64,000 nucleotides of DNA from Vicugna pacos (lineage: Eukaryota > Chordata > Mammalia > Artiodactyla > Camelidae), in the NCBI RefSeq assembly GCF_048564905.1, contig NC_132996.1, forward strand, positions 62,904,501 to 62,968,500, in the 5' to 3' direction. Position 1 is the stretch's first letter; each line of letters begins with the position of its first letter. A program made the translations under genes and the position numbers. This document shows, piece by piece, positions 11,801 to 24,304 of the stretch. The notes under the pieces were generated by a model, which ran no database searches, was not told where the DNA came from, and was given only the letters and a program-made list of their open reading frames with translations.

Positions 11801-14800
11801 CACTGGAAAACCATAAATGAATTCCCTAGCATTACCATTATGTAACTGTCCTTCTCCCAGATTACTTCAGAAGTGTCCAGAATCACTCACTCATCCCAGG
11901 GGTATATGGGGCTACAAAGCTCCCTGTGGGCCCCAGGCTCAACCAGATCTACCTGGATCCCAAAAACTCAGGTGTAGTAGGATTTTGGTCTTTTATTTTT
12001 AATGTCGCCTATTTTTCCTAGTCCAAAATCATAGATAAAAGAGATCAGAATTGTGACTGTATCTTATAGCATCAAAGTTAGATATTAGAAGTTCAACTGC
12101 CAAAAAAAATTCCCTGGGGGTTGAGGCAGGGAGAAACGAGGAAGTGCTCTAGAACTTCTCTTGGTGCAGAGATCCAATAACGAGGTTTTGAGGACATGTC
12201 TGGGGTTCAAAGTCAGGGTGAAGTGCAGTCTCCTGGAAGCAGAGTTTGACTTGCTGAGCATGAAGTTTGAACTTTGATTCTTTCCCTGGGAAAGGAGGGA
12301 ACAAGCTGGCACCCAGATGACAGAAACAAATTCTGATCAGGCAGCCACGCCTCTGCCCAGCTACTGAGAAGCACAGCTAAGTGGCCTAGAAGCACACGAA
12401 CATCCCCAATCCATTTCATTTGCATAGTTCTTTTTTTTTTCCATTTCCTGGATATGAATTTAGATCTTAGCAAAAAAAAAAACTTCTTTATAATTACTCC
12501 TTTTGGTGATAGGACTTCCGTTTTAGAGACCTCACTCTTTTAGAGAAAGCCAGGAAAAAGGGAAAGACTACGTCACAGATGTAGAAGTGATTCCCATGCG
12601 GCATAGAGATCATTTATGATAAAAACAAGAGTGGAGGGCTGTGCCCTCCAGCATCTCAGTGGAGTCTCACAACGGCAGCAAAGAAGTAGACAGAGACTAT
12701 CCAGACGGTTAGACCACTGACGTATGTGAGGACTCCAGGACAATCAAAGAGCAACAATCTGGATGCTGGGAACCCTGGATGAATGGTTCATTGTACTACT
12801 TCATTATTCTATACGTGTAAAAATTCTATAATAAGAATGTTTTTAAGTAAAAATATGGTGCATGAGGTGTCAGAATATTTGATGGTGAATAGTCGGGAGG
12901 TGTTTCATAAATGACCATGGAGAGTAACTGGAAATCAACAGGGGTCATGACGTATGGTGGCGTTCACGAACGCAACAGCATAAACCCTGCCCACCACCCT
13001 GACACAGCATCTGTGTCACATGGCAAGGAAACAGAGCTCTGGCTCCTAGAAGATATGTATATACCACGGGTGATAAGAGGAACCCCTTACCAGCCACAAG
13101 AATCTAAAGAACCTCTGCTCTAAGGCACAGATCAAAACACTGATAATTAACCTTCCGGCAAGAGAAAGAGAAGTCACTTTATTTCACCACTAGCAGCAAA
13201 CACATATACATGTGAAACTGTTCATCCTCCGTCTAATTAATTGCTTCCATGATAAATATTATAAATTAAATGGAGGAAAATTTTCAGTTAGCATCCGGAT
13301 CCTTCTAATAGAATCCTATTGGCACTATTTCTGTCTCTCTGGTTATGTGGCAAGGGACTGATCCCTTCTGTCTGAGACAGTTGCTTCACTGAAACTGTGA
13401 TTATCACAGCCTGGAAACCATTTCCACGTCTTGGTATCCAGTTCCCTGCATAGCCTGCTCACTTCCAGACTCAAGACACTCCATGCCCAGACCCTGTAGT
13501 GCACTTAGAATAACTGCAATATTCAAAGCAAGTTCAACTAACCCTGGAGTGAGGAAGACTGATTGTAATAGTCAACCCGTCAACACTGCCTAAGAGAGCA
13601 CTTGCTTATCCAGAAACTCCATCAAGAAAATTATTTGAGCAGAAATCTACACCCTAGTTTTTCACTACTGTATCACTACTCAAGCTTTTCTCACTGTTTT
13701 TTTTTCCTACTCAGATGTAGCTCTTACTATTAAATAGTGATAAATTTTACATTTTTAGAACATGCACAGCTATCAAGGCAAAAATGCCTGCAGAATCTAG
13801 TTTGTACCAAAAAGATGCTTTTCAAGAATCACTTATCTTTCTTGAAAATTATAATAATTTCTCTTGAATTCTTCAAAATATCTTCAGAGTCAGGGCAGGG
13901 GAGAAACGTGTTAAACTTTTTTAACTTAATTCTATTGTACTGATTTTTTTTTTAATTTGGAAACAACAAAAAAGACTAACATGAAAATAAGATACACATT
14001 TTCTCCATTTTAGTTTACCTCTAACTTCTCAACACCTATTGTCTCTGATTTTTTAGGATTTTTCTCATTCACTTTTTTGCACCTTATTTCTAATTTCTAT
14101 TGTAAGCTATCCCTGTTTGTTTTTATTTAAAAGAAGTAGGAAAACCTGAATATCAATTAGTGAAGTAATAATTCGAACAACTAAAGTCAAATACTCGGAG
14201 AGGCATCTGGAAATTATCACCAGGACTTGTCACTTGGTGGAACAATATGAGTTAAGATCTTTTTTTTGTTGTTGTTAATGTTGTTCTTCATTTGCTTGTC
14301 TACATTTTCTTTTTCTTTCCTGTAGTGTTCATGACATTGTATTTTTAGAAAGCAAGAATAAATCAAATAGGCATAAAAGATATGAAAAAGAATATGATAT
14401 GGAGACTCACTTAGTTACAAAAATCATTTGTAAGCTAAGTAACTGCTCTGTTTACTCTTTTCAATTCTGTATTTAGGAATAGAGAACATATATGCTGTTC
14501 CAAAGACTCTCACCCAATGTGGACATTTACGCTGGTCCAACTAGAGCAACAATATTAGTAGCTAAGTGGTCCCAACATTTTTAGATTTTATCATAGTCCC
14601 AGTAATGAAGGTGTCTGAGGAAGCAGAAGTGCTCTGACTCCGTGGGTGACTGGGGAGTTTTATCATTGATGAAATGGAGCTTTTAAAAAGGTACCAAAAT
14701 AAAAATCATACAGAAGAACGGAAGTATGACATCCCCCTAAATTCTTCAAATTCTTTGGCCTCTTTGGATGATGATAGGTAATCTAGCCATGCCTGAAAAG

Positions 14801-14842
14801 AAGCTTTTCTCTTTTTCTCTCTTCTGTATTTTAGATGGAACT
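11801..14842. other. Intergenic sequence between OR-1 and OR-2
   Basis: No gene is recognised. The part at 12640-12860 ends in 'ttctataataagaatgttttta', the shape of an old L1M 3' end. The region lies 3' of the second OR gene and upstream of the first, so it could hold regulatory sites. EBF-like palindromes occur at 11894-11905 and 12109-12119, but nothing supports their use. Confidence 0.4.
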
Positions 14843-15787
14843 CTATCTTCTGATGCAAAACTTCCTTCTGGTGATGGTCCTACACATGGCAGCTTTCACT
14901 TCTTTATTTCTCAAGCTGTAGATGAGAGGATTCAACATGGGGATGACTGCTGTGTAGAATATGGACACCACTTTATTGAGGTCCAGAGAGAAAACTGCCC
15001 CCGGCCTCACATAGATAAAGAAGAGAGTCCCGTACAAGATGGAAACGGCCGTGAGATGGGAAGAGCACGTGGAAAAGGCTTTGCGCCTCCCATCAGCAGA
15101 GCGGATCCTCAGGATGGCGAGGAGGATGTGAAAATAGGAGATGATAATGGTCAGGCTACTGACCACAAGGACAGCTCCAGCCACAACGAAAACTAACAAC
15201 TTATTGACCCGGGTGTCCGCACACACGAGAGAAAGCAGCGGGGACATGTCACAGAAGAAATGATTGATTACGTTGGAGCGACAAAAGGGGAGTCGAAAAG
15301 CAGCTGTTGTGTGAGTCATGGTATTCAGAAACCCCGCAGTGTAGGGTCCGACCACCAGCTGGATGCAGAGCCTCTGGGACATGGCAACGGAATACAGCAG
15401 CGGGTTACAGATGGCCACGTAGCGGTCGTAGGCCATGGACACCAGGAGAAGGCACTTGATGGCCACAAAGAACCCAGAGAACCACTGTTGCAAGGCACAG
15501 CCCAGGAAGGAGATGGCTTTCCGCTCAGTGAAGAAGTCGGCGAGCATCTTGGGGCTCACCACTGACAAGAAGCAGATGTCCACAAAGGACAGGTGACTGA
15601 GAAAGAAGTACATCGGTGTGTGGAGGCGGGAATCGAGCCGGATGAGGATAATCATGCCCAAGTTTCCTGTCACAGTAACGAGGTAAAAAAGTAGGAAGAG
15701 CAAGAAAAGGAAGACTTGCAGCCGAGGATGGTACTTCAAGCCTAGGAAAATGAACTCTCTGATCTTCGTAGAGTTCTCATCAGCCAT
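14843..15787 (-). CDS. Olfactory receptor, class II, intact (OR-2)
   Basis: This gene encodes an odorant GPCR of 314 residues, sister to the gene at 3141-4082. It has N5-S-T for glycosylation, GNLGM in helix 1, [35 protein letters not shown] and NHFFCD in extracellular loop 2, [18 protein letters not shown] in helix 6, [16 protein letters not shown] in helix 7 and a basic tail. An in-frame ATG exists 48 bases further upstream (15835). I chose 15787 because a strong splice acceptor lies between the two ATGs, the 15787 ATG has an excellent context (ccaccATGG), and the resulting N-terminus matches the family. A charge-changing difference from OR-1, AIKC in place of AAEC, lies in helix 3 near residue 110. 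Family 5/8/9 branch; subfamily not assigned. Confidence 0.96.
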   Translation of the reverse strand: MADENSTKIREFIFLGLKYHPRLQVFLFLLFLLFYLVTVTGNLGMIILIRLDSRLHTPMYFFLSHLSFVDICFLSVVSPKMLADFFTERKAISFLGCALQQWFSGFFVAIKCLLLVSMAYDRYVAICNPLLYSVAMSQRLCIQLVVGPYTAGFLNTMTHTTAAFRLPFCRSNVINHFFCDMSPLLSLVCADTRVNKLLVFVVAGAVLVVSSLTIIISYFHILLAILRIRSADGRRKAFSTCSSHLTAVSILYGTLFFIYVRPGAVFSLDLNKVVSIFYTAVIPMLNPLIYSLRNKEVKAAMCRTITRRKFCIRR

Positions 15788-15803
15788 TGGTGGGTTTTGG
15801 TCT

Positions 15804-15824
15804 CTAGAGTGAGAAAAAGACAAC
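15804..15824 (-). promoter_or_regulatory. Splice acceptor of OR-2 coding exon
   Basis: On the minus strand 'gtctttttctcactctag' is followed by 'agaccaaaacccaccATGG'. The tract is nearly all pyrimidine and ends in TAG. It lies 16 bases before the chosen ATG. It implies an upstream non-coding exon and argues against the longer start at 15835, which would lie in the intron. Confidence 0.7.
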
Positions 15825-16179
15825 TGGTAGCGCATACAACTTTAAATTTCTTGAAAGTATAACGTGATCCACAAGAAAAGAAATTACAGATTTTTGATTT
15901 AGGAACACTGGTGTTTAAAAAAAAAAAAGCCTAAATAAAGTGCTGGCAAGTCAAATACATGACAGTTCTAAACAGCAACATGGCTTAAATGATTTAAAGA
16001 GAAAGTTAAGGTTTAACTAAGAATTCAGTCTACATTAGAAAACCTATAAAACTATTCACCACATTTACATCTTAAAAAGAAAAGCACTAGTATTATTTCA
16101 ATAGAACTTTTGTAAGAACTTGATTAAATGCGGCTGTCAAAAAAAAAAAACTTTTCAATGTGGACAAAAAAAGGGAACT

Positions 16180-16725
16180 ATTTAACATAGTAAGAAAGAA
16201 CCTTCCTGAAGCTTTCAGAAGAAGCATGTGTAGAGTAAAACATGAGAAACAGTCACATTATAACCAGAAACTATATAAAGATGCTCACAATTTATACTAT
16301 TGAACAAATACTGGAGATTTCAGCCAAAACACTAAAATATAAATAAGAAAGATATAAGAATGTAGAAAAAAGATAAAATACAGTCACTGTTTGCAGGCAA
16401 AATAGTCATCCACGTAGAAAAGGACGAGTCAACTAATAAGATTTAAAAAAAAAATTGAAGAGTTCAACAAAGTAATAGTTTAGAAGATCAATGTAAAAAA
16501 TTCAGCAACAATTGTTTATGAGTTATAATGAAAAAGTTCATCTTTATCAACTCAAATTGATCAAATAACCATAAAATAAGCGTAACAAGGAATCTTCAAG
16601 ATTTGTATGAAGAGAAGTACAAACTGTGGAACTTTACTGAAGCAAAAGGAAGAAATGCCTAAGTCAGTGGAAAAATGCATTTTATGTATTTCTTATGTAT
16701 AAAATGGAAACAGACTCAGTTATAA
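16180..16725 (+). mobile_element. Old L1 (L1M) ORF2 fragment, 5' part
   Basis: A-rich plus-strand sequence with decayed L1 ORF2 phrases. The most telling is 'caaggaatcttcaagatttgtatgaagagaagtac', which is the old form of the 'gacctgtatgaagaaaactac' region. It is interrupted after about 16725 by LTR sequence and resumes near 17430. Confidence 0.6.
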
Positions 16726-16998
16726 AGATTCATTTCCTCCTGAGAAAGTAAAAATTAACTCAGACTCGGGGAGTAAGGACTTCTGTGGCCATCCTTCGGG
16801 CGGGAATAGCAGACACAGGTAAGTCACTGTGAGAACAGGGAACGGTACTTCTCCCGCAGATAACCCCGCAGCTGTCAAGCGTCTAACAACCCTTTCTCTG
16901 AGTGACAACCGCCTTATCACTCCATGAGAAAATTTATTTTCTAAAAGTATAGGATAGCTAAAAACGTTCATTGTTAATTATACCAGCAAGATGAAACA

Positions 16999-17420
16999 TG
17001 CCACTCTGACCAGGAAGCGCTAAGTCAGTCACTTTGACATGGCGAAGGAGCCTCAATTTCCCACACAGGCACAGAGCTCCACAGCAGGGACTTCCAGATA
17101 CCACATTCCACATCCATCCTCACTTTGTAGTTTCCAGGGAAACAGGACCCTGTGTCTGCACTGTGGGCGTGTTGTGAGATTGCCCCCTTAACATACAGCC
17201 TGCTTTGTTTTGAGCTTATCAAAAGTTTTCTTGATTTAAATTTCATCTAAACTCCACCCTTTTAAAAAACCCCACAATAACTTTATTTCCTCTTTGCTCA
17301 GTGTGCTTCTGGTGTGTACTTCTGGTGTGTGATCGTCTCATTGGAATGGCTCAATAAAGCTTGCTTGCTCCAACTACAGACTTGTTCCTGATTGTTTTAG
17401 GCTGACCGAGCAAGGACACT
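16999..17420 (+). mobile_element. Solo LTR nested in old L1 (fossil)
   Basis: The sequence has the shape of an ERV1-type LTR, with a polyadenylation signal in 'ctcaataaagcttgcttgc' near 17350-17368 and a short U5-like end at about 17420. L1M sequence flanks it on both sides, so it inserted into the L1. The left end is uncertain: 16730-16998 is also not L1 and may belong to the same LTR. No internal genes are present. Confidence 0.55.
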
Positions 17421-17429
17421 CACCAAATT

Positions 17430-18900
17430 ACGTGGCTAATTTAATGCAATTTCAACCAACATCTAAATATAAATTTTAATGAAACAATCTGCTTTAAAAA
17501 TATGTGGAAGAAAAAATATGCAAAAATAGCCAACATAGTTTCAAAAAAGAAAAATACAGATATTCAATGCAGATTTAAAGCTATCATAATTAAAACAGTA
17601 AAGTGTTTTTACTAGAACAAAGAGATGAATACAAAAGGACAGGAAACCTTTAGAAAAACCACAGGCAGACCTAGGCACGTGTGTCAACTGACTATGAATA
17701 AATGTTTTATTCCAAGTCAGGAAAGCCAAGATTCAACAAGTCAACACTCGTAAAAAAAAGTGTTACAATAGTTGGATGGCAATTTGAGAAAATACTGTTA
17801 AAATTCTACCCCACATCACTTAAAATATAACAATCATAACTATAAATATATTACATGAAAATAGTGAAGAATAGTGTTATGCTCTATTTTAATGGTCTTC
17901 TTAAATAGAACATAAAAACCACATGAAGAACATGTTGTAGATTTTACTATATCACAATTTTAAATAAATATATGCCAACATGCATCCTAAGTAAAATTAA
18001 GACATAAAGATTGGGAAAAATATTGAAACATATATTACAAAGGATTAAAATAAGAACACACAAAGAACTACCACTAATCATCAATTAAAACAGCAAATAC
18101 TCATTGTAATAATAGGCAAAAGATGTAATGCATGCCACAAGAGAGGACACCCAAAGTCCCAATAAGAATAAAAAAAATGCTTAATTTCACAAATAATCAT
18201 GGAAGCCAAACTGAAAAAAATGACATACTATTTTCACCTGTCAAATTGACAAAATATTAAGAAAAGTAAGATTATAAAATACTGATGAGACAGAAGAAAT
18301 GGCAATCACTCATACTGCAGGGTGGGGCCTCTGGATGGTAATTTTTCACTATTTTGACATTTTTTTGGAAAAGCAAATACCTAATGACTCACAAATTCCA
18401 TTATGTAATATCTACCCCAAGGAAACACAGAATGGAAAAACAAGGATGTCTACTTCCTCATTGTTTGAAATGATGAAAAACTGGAATCTGCATAAATACT
18501 GTCCACAAGAGCAACAGCAAAATAAACCTTGGTACAGTCATTCTATGGAATACTGTGCAGAAGTTTAAAATTAGGTAATTCTGTATATACAAACATGGTT
18601 ATTTTTCCAAGATATGTGAAGGAGAAGCAAGGTACAGAATGATCTCTGCAGTATGCTTTTAGGAACAAGTTTTAAACCTTAATATTTCCATTAATTATAA
18701 TTATTTAAATGTGTGTAAGTAGAATAAAACAAAAAAAGTCTGTAAGGATATACACCAAATTTGCAATCATCATCTCTGAGAACAGAGGGGCTATGAACTG
18801 GTATGTGATGGGTAATCAAAGGTAACTCCATGTGCATGCAAATTTGATACAAGATTTTGGTACAAGGAGAAAGCATACACGCATTACCTTTATATTTTAA
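17430..18900 (+). mobile_element. Old L1 (L1M) ORF2 fragment and 3' part
   Basis: This continues the element at 16180-16725. Decayed ORF2 phrases include 'taatgcaatttcaaccaac', 'ccaaggaaacacagaatgg'-like blocks and 'catggaatactgtgcagaa'. It contains many breaks and is ancient. Confidence 0.65.
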
Positions 18901-20880
18901 AATAATCTAAAACAAAACCAAAAAGTGTAGTAATCTAAAACAAGCCCACAAGGTATTCCATCAATTTTAAAGAGAGAGAGAAGAAAAGAAAACAGCTACA
19001 ATCAATTTGGGATGAGAAATGTGTGAAGCCTAGGAGGTAGAAAGTGAGAAATAATTGCAAGTTATGCATCTGGAGTTCTTGATTTCTACAATTCTAACAA
19101 GCTGAGAGAACTCCAAATTCACCCTTTACAAATAAGAAAACTGAGTTCCCAAGATATCTGAGCCAAGACCACACAGACGGTGGCCAATACACCATCGCTT
19201 ACCAGCGTGCTGTGCTAAAGCCCATGGCTGGCTTCATGCCACAACACAATTGAGGCTGCATGAGTATGCAACAAGGAACAAGCATTTATAGAATATTCAT
19301 GTCTTACTAGACTCTGCCCCAAGTGCGTTGCCAACTTCAGCCCATTTGATTTCCACCCAAACCTGGATAAGAAACACTTTGTTATCCCCATTTTACAGAG
19401 CAGGCAGTAGAGGTTATAAGTGCAGAAGGTGGAGCCTAAAGTCTGAGAGCGAGGATCTGAGATTAAGACACTGCCCTGGCTGAATACAGAGTCTGTCCTT
19501 TCAACGTCACTCTCCCAAGAGGGAATCTTAGACCTCCCAACGTCCCAACCCAGTTCTGCATGTTCTTTGTGGGATACGGAATCATCAGTCACTGTCTAAG
19601 TGCAGATTTAATGCTGAAGGGTCTGTTGATTACAAAGAAAGCAATGATGTCTCAGAAAAATAGAGTCCAAGGTTACTCAAGCATAGGGGCTCTCAAACAT
19701 CTGCAAACTGTGCTCTTGTTGATAGTTTTGCCATTAACCTTCCCATTCTGTGCTTTGAGCGTGATGCCCATAACCCAGTGCAATATTGCATCCAGATGGC
19801 ACCACACCTCGGGGTTTGGGGGTGGGGGGAGCTGTGCCCAGCCTCTCTCTGATTCAGGGCACAGTCACTGGGTCCTTAAGAGGGATTTCACTTGACTATA
19901 ACCTCATGTGCATTTTACAGGATTTCACATTACTTCTTCCTAGACTGGGTGCAACATTCTAACCAGATACATGTCTATGTACCAAATGAACATATTTTAA
20001 ATGTCAGAAATTTTTATTTTCCCATCAATCTATTTAACTCATTTTGAACTTCTTGAAGATAAACAGAGAAGCAGAAACGATAATAATAATAAAAAAAACC
20101 GAAACTTACATTTCAACAAATTCTTTTCTTCTTTAGAATTAAAATTAAAATGGAGTACAAATTGCATTATTTTTCAGCGTGCATTTCATCTTTCCACCTC
20201 CCCTCGCCCCACCCCCCGCCCCACCCCGGTGCCTCTGCACAGAGAAGTCAGACTATCTAGGGTCACTTGGTTTTATTCTTAGTTTTCTTCCCAAGGAACT
20301 AGTATGATTCCACTCGGAAACAAATAATCTTCTTCTCGTGGTTTAAAGTTTCTAGAAGTAGTTACATCATTTTTTTGCCCTGGGAGAATTTGTGTCCCTA
20401 AAGTATGTCATACCTTGGGGATTTCATTGTTAAGAAGGATGTAAATTAAAATGTTCTTGCTTCCTTTAAACACTTTTAAAAATCCACTGGGATCACTGTC
20501 TTTGTTTAGATAAACGCTTTATTTCTTACCTCCTTCTTAAACTATTTAAAATGTAAACTTTAGTGCAATGATGTAATAATGTCTGCATTTCCCCCACAAG
20601 AAGTACCACAAAATTTCTGGAACTGCTCAACTAAAGCACATTATAATAGAGGATCCACCACAAGGATACCTTATTTAACATTATAATTGTTTATCTTTTT
20701 CCCAACACGGACAGGAAAATCACTGAGAATCAGAATGTGTGAAGAATTTCTATCGTATTCATACAGGTTTTTTTCCTGAGAAATTGAAAGAGGTTTCACT
20801 GACAAAGGCAAGCCTGATGCTACATTTTTAAGCTTCTACTGATGAATAACAGAGAGAAAAATGTACAAATCTTAAGTGTA
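18901..20880. other. Intergenic with MIR remnant
   Basis: No gene is seen. A minus-strand MIR lies around 19270-19470 ('ttatccccattttacagagcaggcagtagag'). A C-rich, potentially G-quadruplex-forming tract is at 20199-20228. An open frame of 125 codons at 19215-19592 overlaps the MIR and shows no domain. Confidence 0.45.
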
Positions 20881-21880
20881 CTGCTCAGTGATTACTACAA
20901 AGTGAACACAAGCATGTAACCACCACCTACGTCAAGAAACGCACCATCTCCACCATCCACATCATGTCTGTGAAATTCACCCCTGGTTGAATAAATCTCT
21001 AGTTCGTATACTGCATTGCTATTAGTATTCTGATATGTTGATATTTCACAAATGATTTATCCATTCCTGTGTGGCTGGGCATTTGAGTTGCTCCCAGCTT
21101 TTACCTTTTGGGAATTTTTCTCCAAAGATCATCCAGTGAACATGTCCTTTGCTGTTCATGAGCACACATATCTCTTGGGAAGATACCTGATAGTAAAATT
21201 TCCTTGTTATAGGGCACATATATATTCATACTGACTGATAATTCAAGAAGTTTTCCAAAACCCATTATTTACACTCCCAGTAGTAGCGCATGAGAGTCAG
21301 TATTCGTCATTTTAGCCATCTCGGTGAGTGTGGAGTGGTATCTCATTGTGCCTTTAACCATCATTTCCCTGATTTCTAGGGAGACTGAGCAACCTACTGC
21401 AACATTTATACGACATTTACCTAACCACTTTTATGAACTGCCTGTTTAAGTGTCTTGCCCACATTTTTTGACTGGATTTGTCTGTCTTTTTTAAAAGTTC
21501 GTAGTTATTCATATATTCCAGGTATATCAACTATATGCATTGTAAATACATTTCCCTTGTGGTGGTTTACATGTTTATGCTCTTCAGGGTAAGCTTAAGT
21601 TCTCAATTTTAATGTGATTCAGAGAATCAATATTATCTTTCATGTTTAGTATTTTTGTAGCTTATTATTTTTTTAATTCTCAACCACATGTAACAGAGAT
21701 ATTCTCCAATATTATCTTCTGGATGCTTTAATTCCTTGCCTTTCACATCTTGATCTCCAAATCATCTGGAGATGATCTTAGTGTGTACTGTGAGATGGGG
21801 GTAAATTCCACTTGTTTTCCATGCAGACATCCAGTGGATCCAACATCATTTTTTAAAATCAAATACTGTCTTCCCAAAGT
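20880..21880 (-). mobile_element. Old L1 (L1M/HAL1-like) fragment, antisense
   Basis: It reads as the reverse of an old L1 3' region: 'gttgctcccagctttt', 'gtggtatctcattgtgcc', 'tgactggatttgtctgtctttt' and 'cccttgtggtggtttacatg' are the well-known antisense L1 phrases. It is highly diverged and inactive. Confidence 0.65.
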
Positions 21881-22560
21881 ACACTGCACAGTAAAGCAGA
21901 AGTGATTATCTTTGACAGCTTTACACCAAACTCTTTTTTAATCACGTAATTTTACAAAATCTTATCTGAATTTTATTAAATAGTAACTTTCTAAAACATT
22001 TGTCCTCATTTTTGTTTGGAAGAATAAACATATGTGAATCCAGAGAAATTCTAGGGGAAGAAAAAGAATGATATCCTGTCACTGCTGAATGGCCTTATAC
22101 TGGCTACATCAAAGGCCTGGGCTTTGGAGAACTCAGAGTGGGGTCACACACCACTTCTTCCATTATTAGATGCCTGATCTGAGGCATGGGGCTAAAGTTC
22201 CCTGAGTCCTCAGTCTCCCCAGCTACAAAATGGATCTAATGACTCATATCAGGTGGGAGCTAAAATATTAAATGAGCTTTTAATGAAACATTTAGTGCAG
22301 TATCTATGGTACAGTTGATCCTCAGCAAAGATATAATAGCATTTTATCAAAGAATAAATATTCTGTATTAATACGAGCTTTAAAAATTACATTAGCATGA
22401 AAGAAAACAGAAAAAAAAATCAAAACTACAGGTCCAGGAAAGAAAAACACACACACAAACACACACATCACACATTAGCAAGGATAAGCTCAAACGTCAA
22501 CTCTTCCTCTTACTGATTACTTTTCTTTAAGAGAGTTACTTATTCTGCCTGTATCAGTGT
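21881..22560. other. Intergenic with MIR remnant
   Basis: A MIR-like plus-strand fragment lies near 22140-22340. A short CA-rich stretch is at 22448-22470. No gene is seen. Confidence 0.45.
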
Positions 22561-22564
22561 GACT

Positions 22565-23180
22565 GGCAGAATTTCTAAAATGGTCCTGCAAGGATCCCTA
22601 ATCTTTGTCTTTTTTTAATTGAAGTATAGTCAGTTTACAATGTTGTGCTAATTTCTGGTGCCTAATCTTTGTCTTAATCCCTGGAATCTGCGAATCTGAT
22701 GAAATAGCACTCAATGTGATTCTGTTACAGTATATGGCACAGTTAACCTTAAAAGAGGAAGATTACCCTGGATTACCTGGGTGGGTCCAGAGCTTTCTCT
22801 AGCTGAGAGCCGAAGAGTCACAGAGGTTCAGAGAATGGGAGGCACTACATGTGTTACTGCTGTTCAGAGGACGGAGGGACCACATACGAACAAATGCAGG
22901 CAGCCAGCAAGGAACAGGCACAACAGTCTTACAACCACAAGGAACATAGTTTTGTCAAACACACAAATGAGCTTGGGAATGGGGTCTTCCTCAGAGCCCC
23001 TGGGAAGGAGCCAAGAACCACTGACATGTTGATTTCAGCCCTGTTAGATCCTGAGCAGAGAATCAGGCCATGCTGGACCCAGACTCCTGACCCATGGAAA
23101 CTGCAAGCTATTAGTTTTGTGTGGTTTTAAGTTACTAGTTTCTATTTAATCTGTAATACAGCAATAGAAAATGACTACAA
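22565..23180 (+). mobile_element. MaLR (MLT1-like) LTR fossil, split by a short L1
   Basis: The order 'aatccctggaatctg', 'tatggcacagttaacctt', 'gattaccctggattacctgggtggg', 'ctgacatgttgatttcagcc', 'gttttaagttactagttt' and 'cagcaatagaaaatgactac' is that of an MLT1/MaLR-class LTR. It is broken into two parts by an L1 tail at 22612-22660. It is an old fossil, and the exact subfamily is not assigned. Confidence 0.55.
22612..22660 (-). mobile_element. Very short L1 tail insertion with target-site duplication
   Basis: Between two perfect 15-bp copies of CCTAATCTTTGTCTT (22597-22611 and 22661-22675) lies about 50 bp that begins with T6 and reads 'aattgaagtatagtcagttt', the antisense end of an artiodactyl L1. 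The duplication shows a true retrotransposition that copied only the last few dozen bases. Confidence 0.85.
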
Positions 23181-24304
23181 GAGTATATTCATCTTTAAAA
23201 TGGAAATAGTAATATTTTACTTGTGTGCATGCATATAACAGTATAAAGGCTACAGATAATGAGACTGGAAAGCACATAACTTATGTCCTGTTACACCGTG
23301 GAAGTTCAATCAATGGCAGTTATTACCAGGATTATTCAACAAATGGAACTGTGCTGATTATCAAAACAGAATCACTTAAGAATGACTAAGATGCCCAACT
23401 AAATAGAAAGTTTTAAATAGAAGTAAAATCCCAGTCTAACCTAGTTCACTCTCCTGGGGTATGCTAAATAATCCATTTTCAGCTTAGTTTTATTAAAGAA
23501 AAAAACAATGAATATTGAATACTTTTGTAGGCAAAAAAAAAAATTGGACACTATATCCAAGTTCCTCATTTGCAAGCTACAGAAATAGGAAATTCGTCTG
23601 AAGTATATCAAGCAGCTCACAGCACCAATGGGAAGGTGAGAAAACAGACTGAAAACTAGACAAGAACCAGGACAGTTCTGGGTGTCTTTGTAGCACAGAC
23701 GGCCTGTTGACTCAAGGGCCCTTGGCTAAGATGAATGTGATCCAATCACCTTTCTGTCCCTGTGTCATTCTCCTTACAACTTAACATTCAAGAAGAAATG
23801 GTTCACGCTTAGGTCATTTGACTGCACCTTGCAGTGGGAAAGCAAGGGAACTTGGTTAAAGTCCTTCTAAGACTGAAATCTGTAAGTGAGAAATAAATCT
23901 CCAAAAGGAAATCAGGGCACTATTGTAAACATAAGTAGAGTAAATCGGCCTCTGTAGCAAGAAACAACTGAATATCACAGGGGGAAAAAGTGCAAAATAT
24001 GATGCTTTACCAAAAAAAAAAAAAGTCATATCACTAGAACTGCCTTATAGTGATAAATGGGATAAAATCATAAAGGAAAAAATCAATTCACTCCTTAAAA
24101 GTTATCGTTTTTTGTCATCTATTGCATACCAGACTCCATGTAAAGTCATACATATATTTATGTGTGTGTGTGTAGTTATTCATACTGTTCCTTTTTTTCC
24201 ATTTTGTGCAGATAAGCCTTTCATCCAAGGAATCATAGCCACAGTTGATAACTGAACCTATGCCCATCAAACTAAAATGCCCATGAAATAAATAATATAT
24301 TATT
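23181..24304. other. Intergenic, AT-rich
   Basis: No gene and no repeat that I can name. Short A-runs lie at 23530-23541 and 24011-24023. Confidence 0.4.

Noticed and set aside
11894-12119. Two EBF-like palindromes (TCCCAGGGG and TCCCTGGGG)
   Set aside because: There is no nearby homeodomain site, no OR promoter geometry and no paralogous conservation. Chance matches to a short motif are expected.
14768-15196. 142-codon plus-strand frame opposite OR-2
   Set aside because: It is antisense to a well-supported receptor. Its acidic composition comes from the reverse complement of hydrophobic codons.
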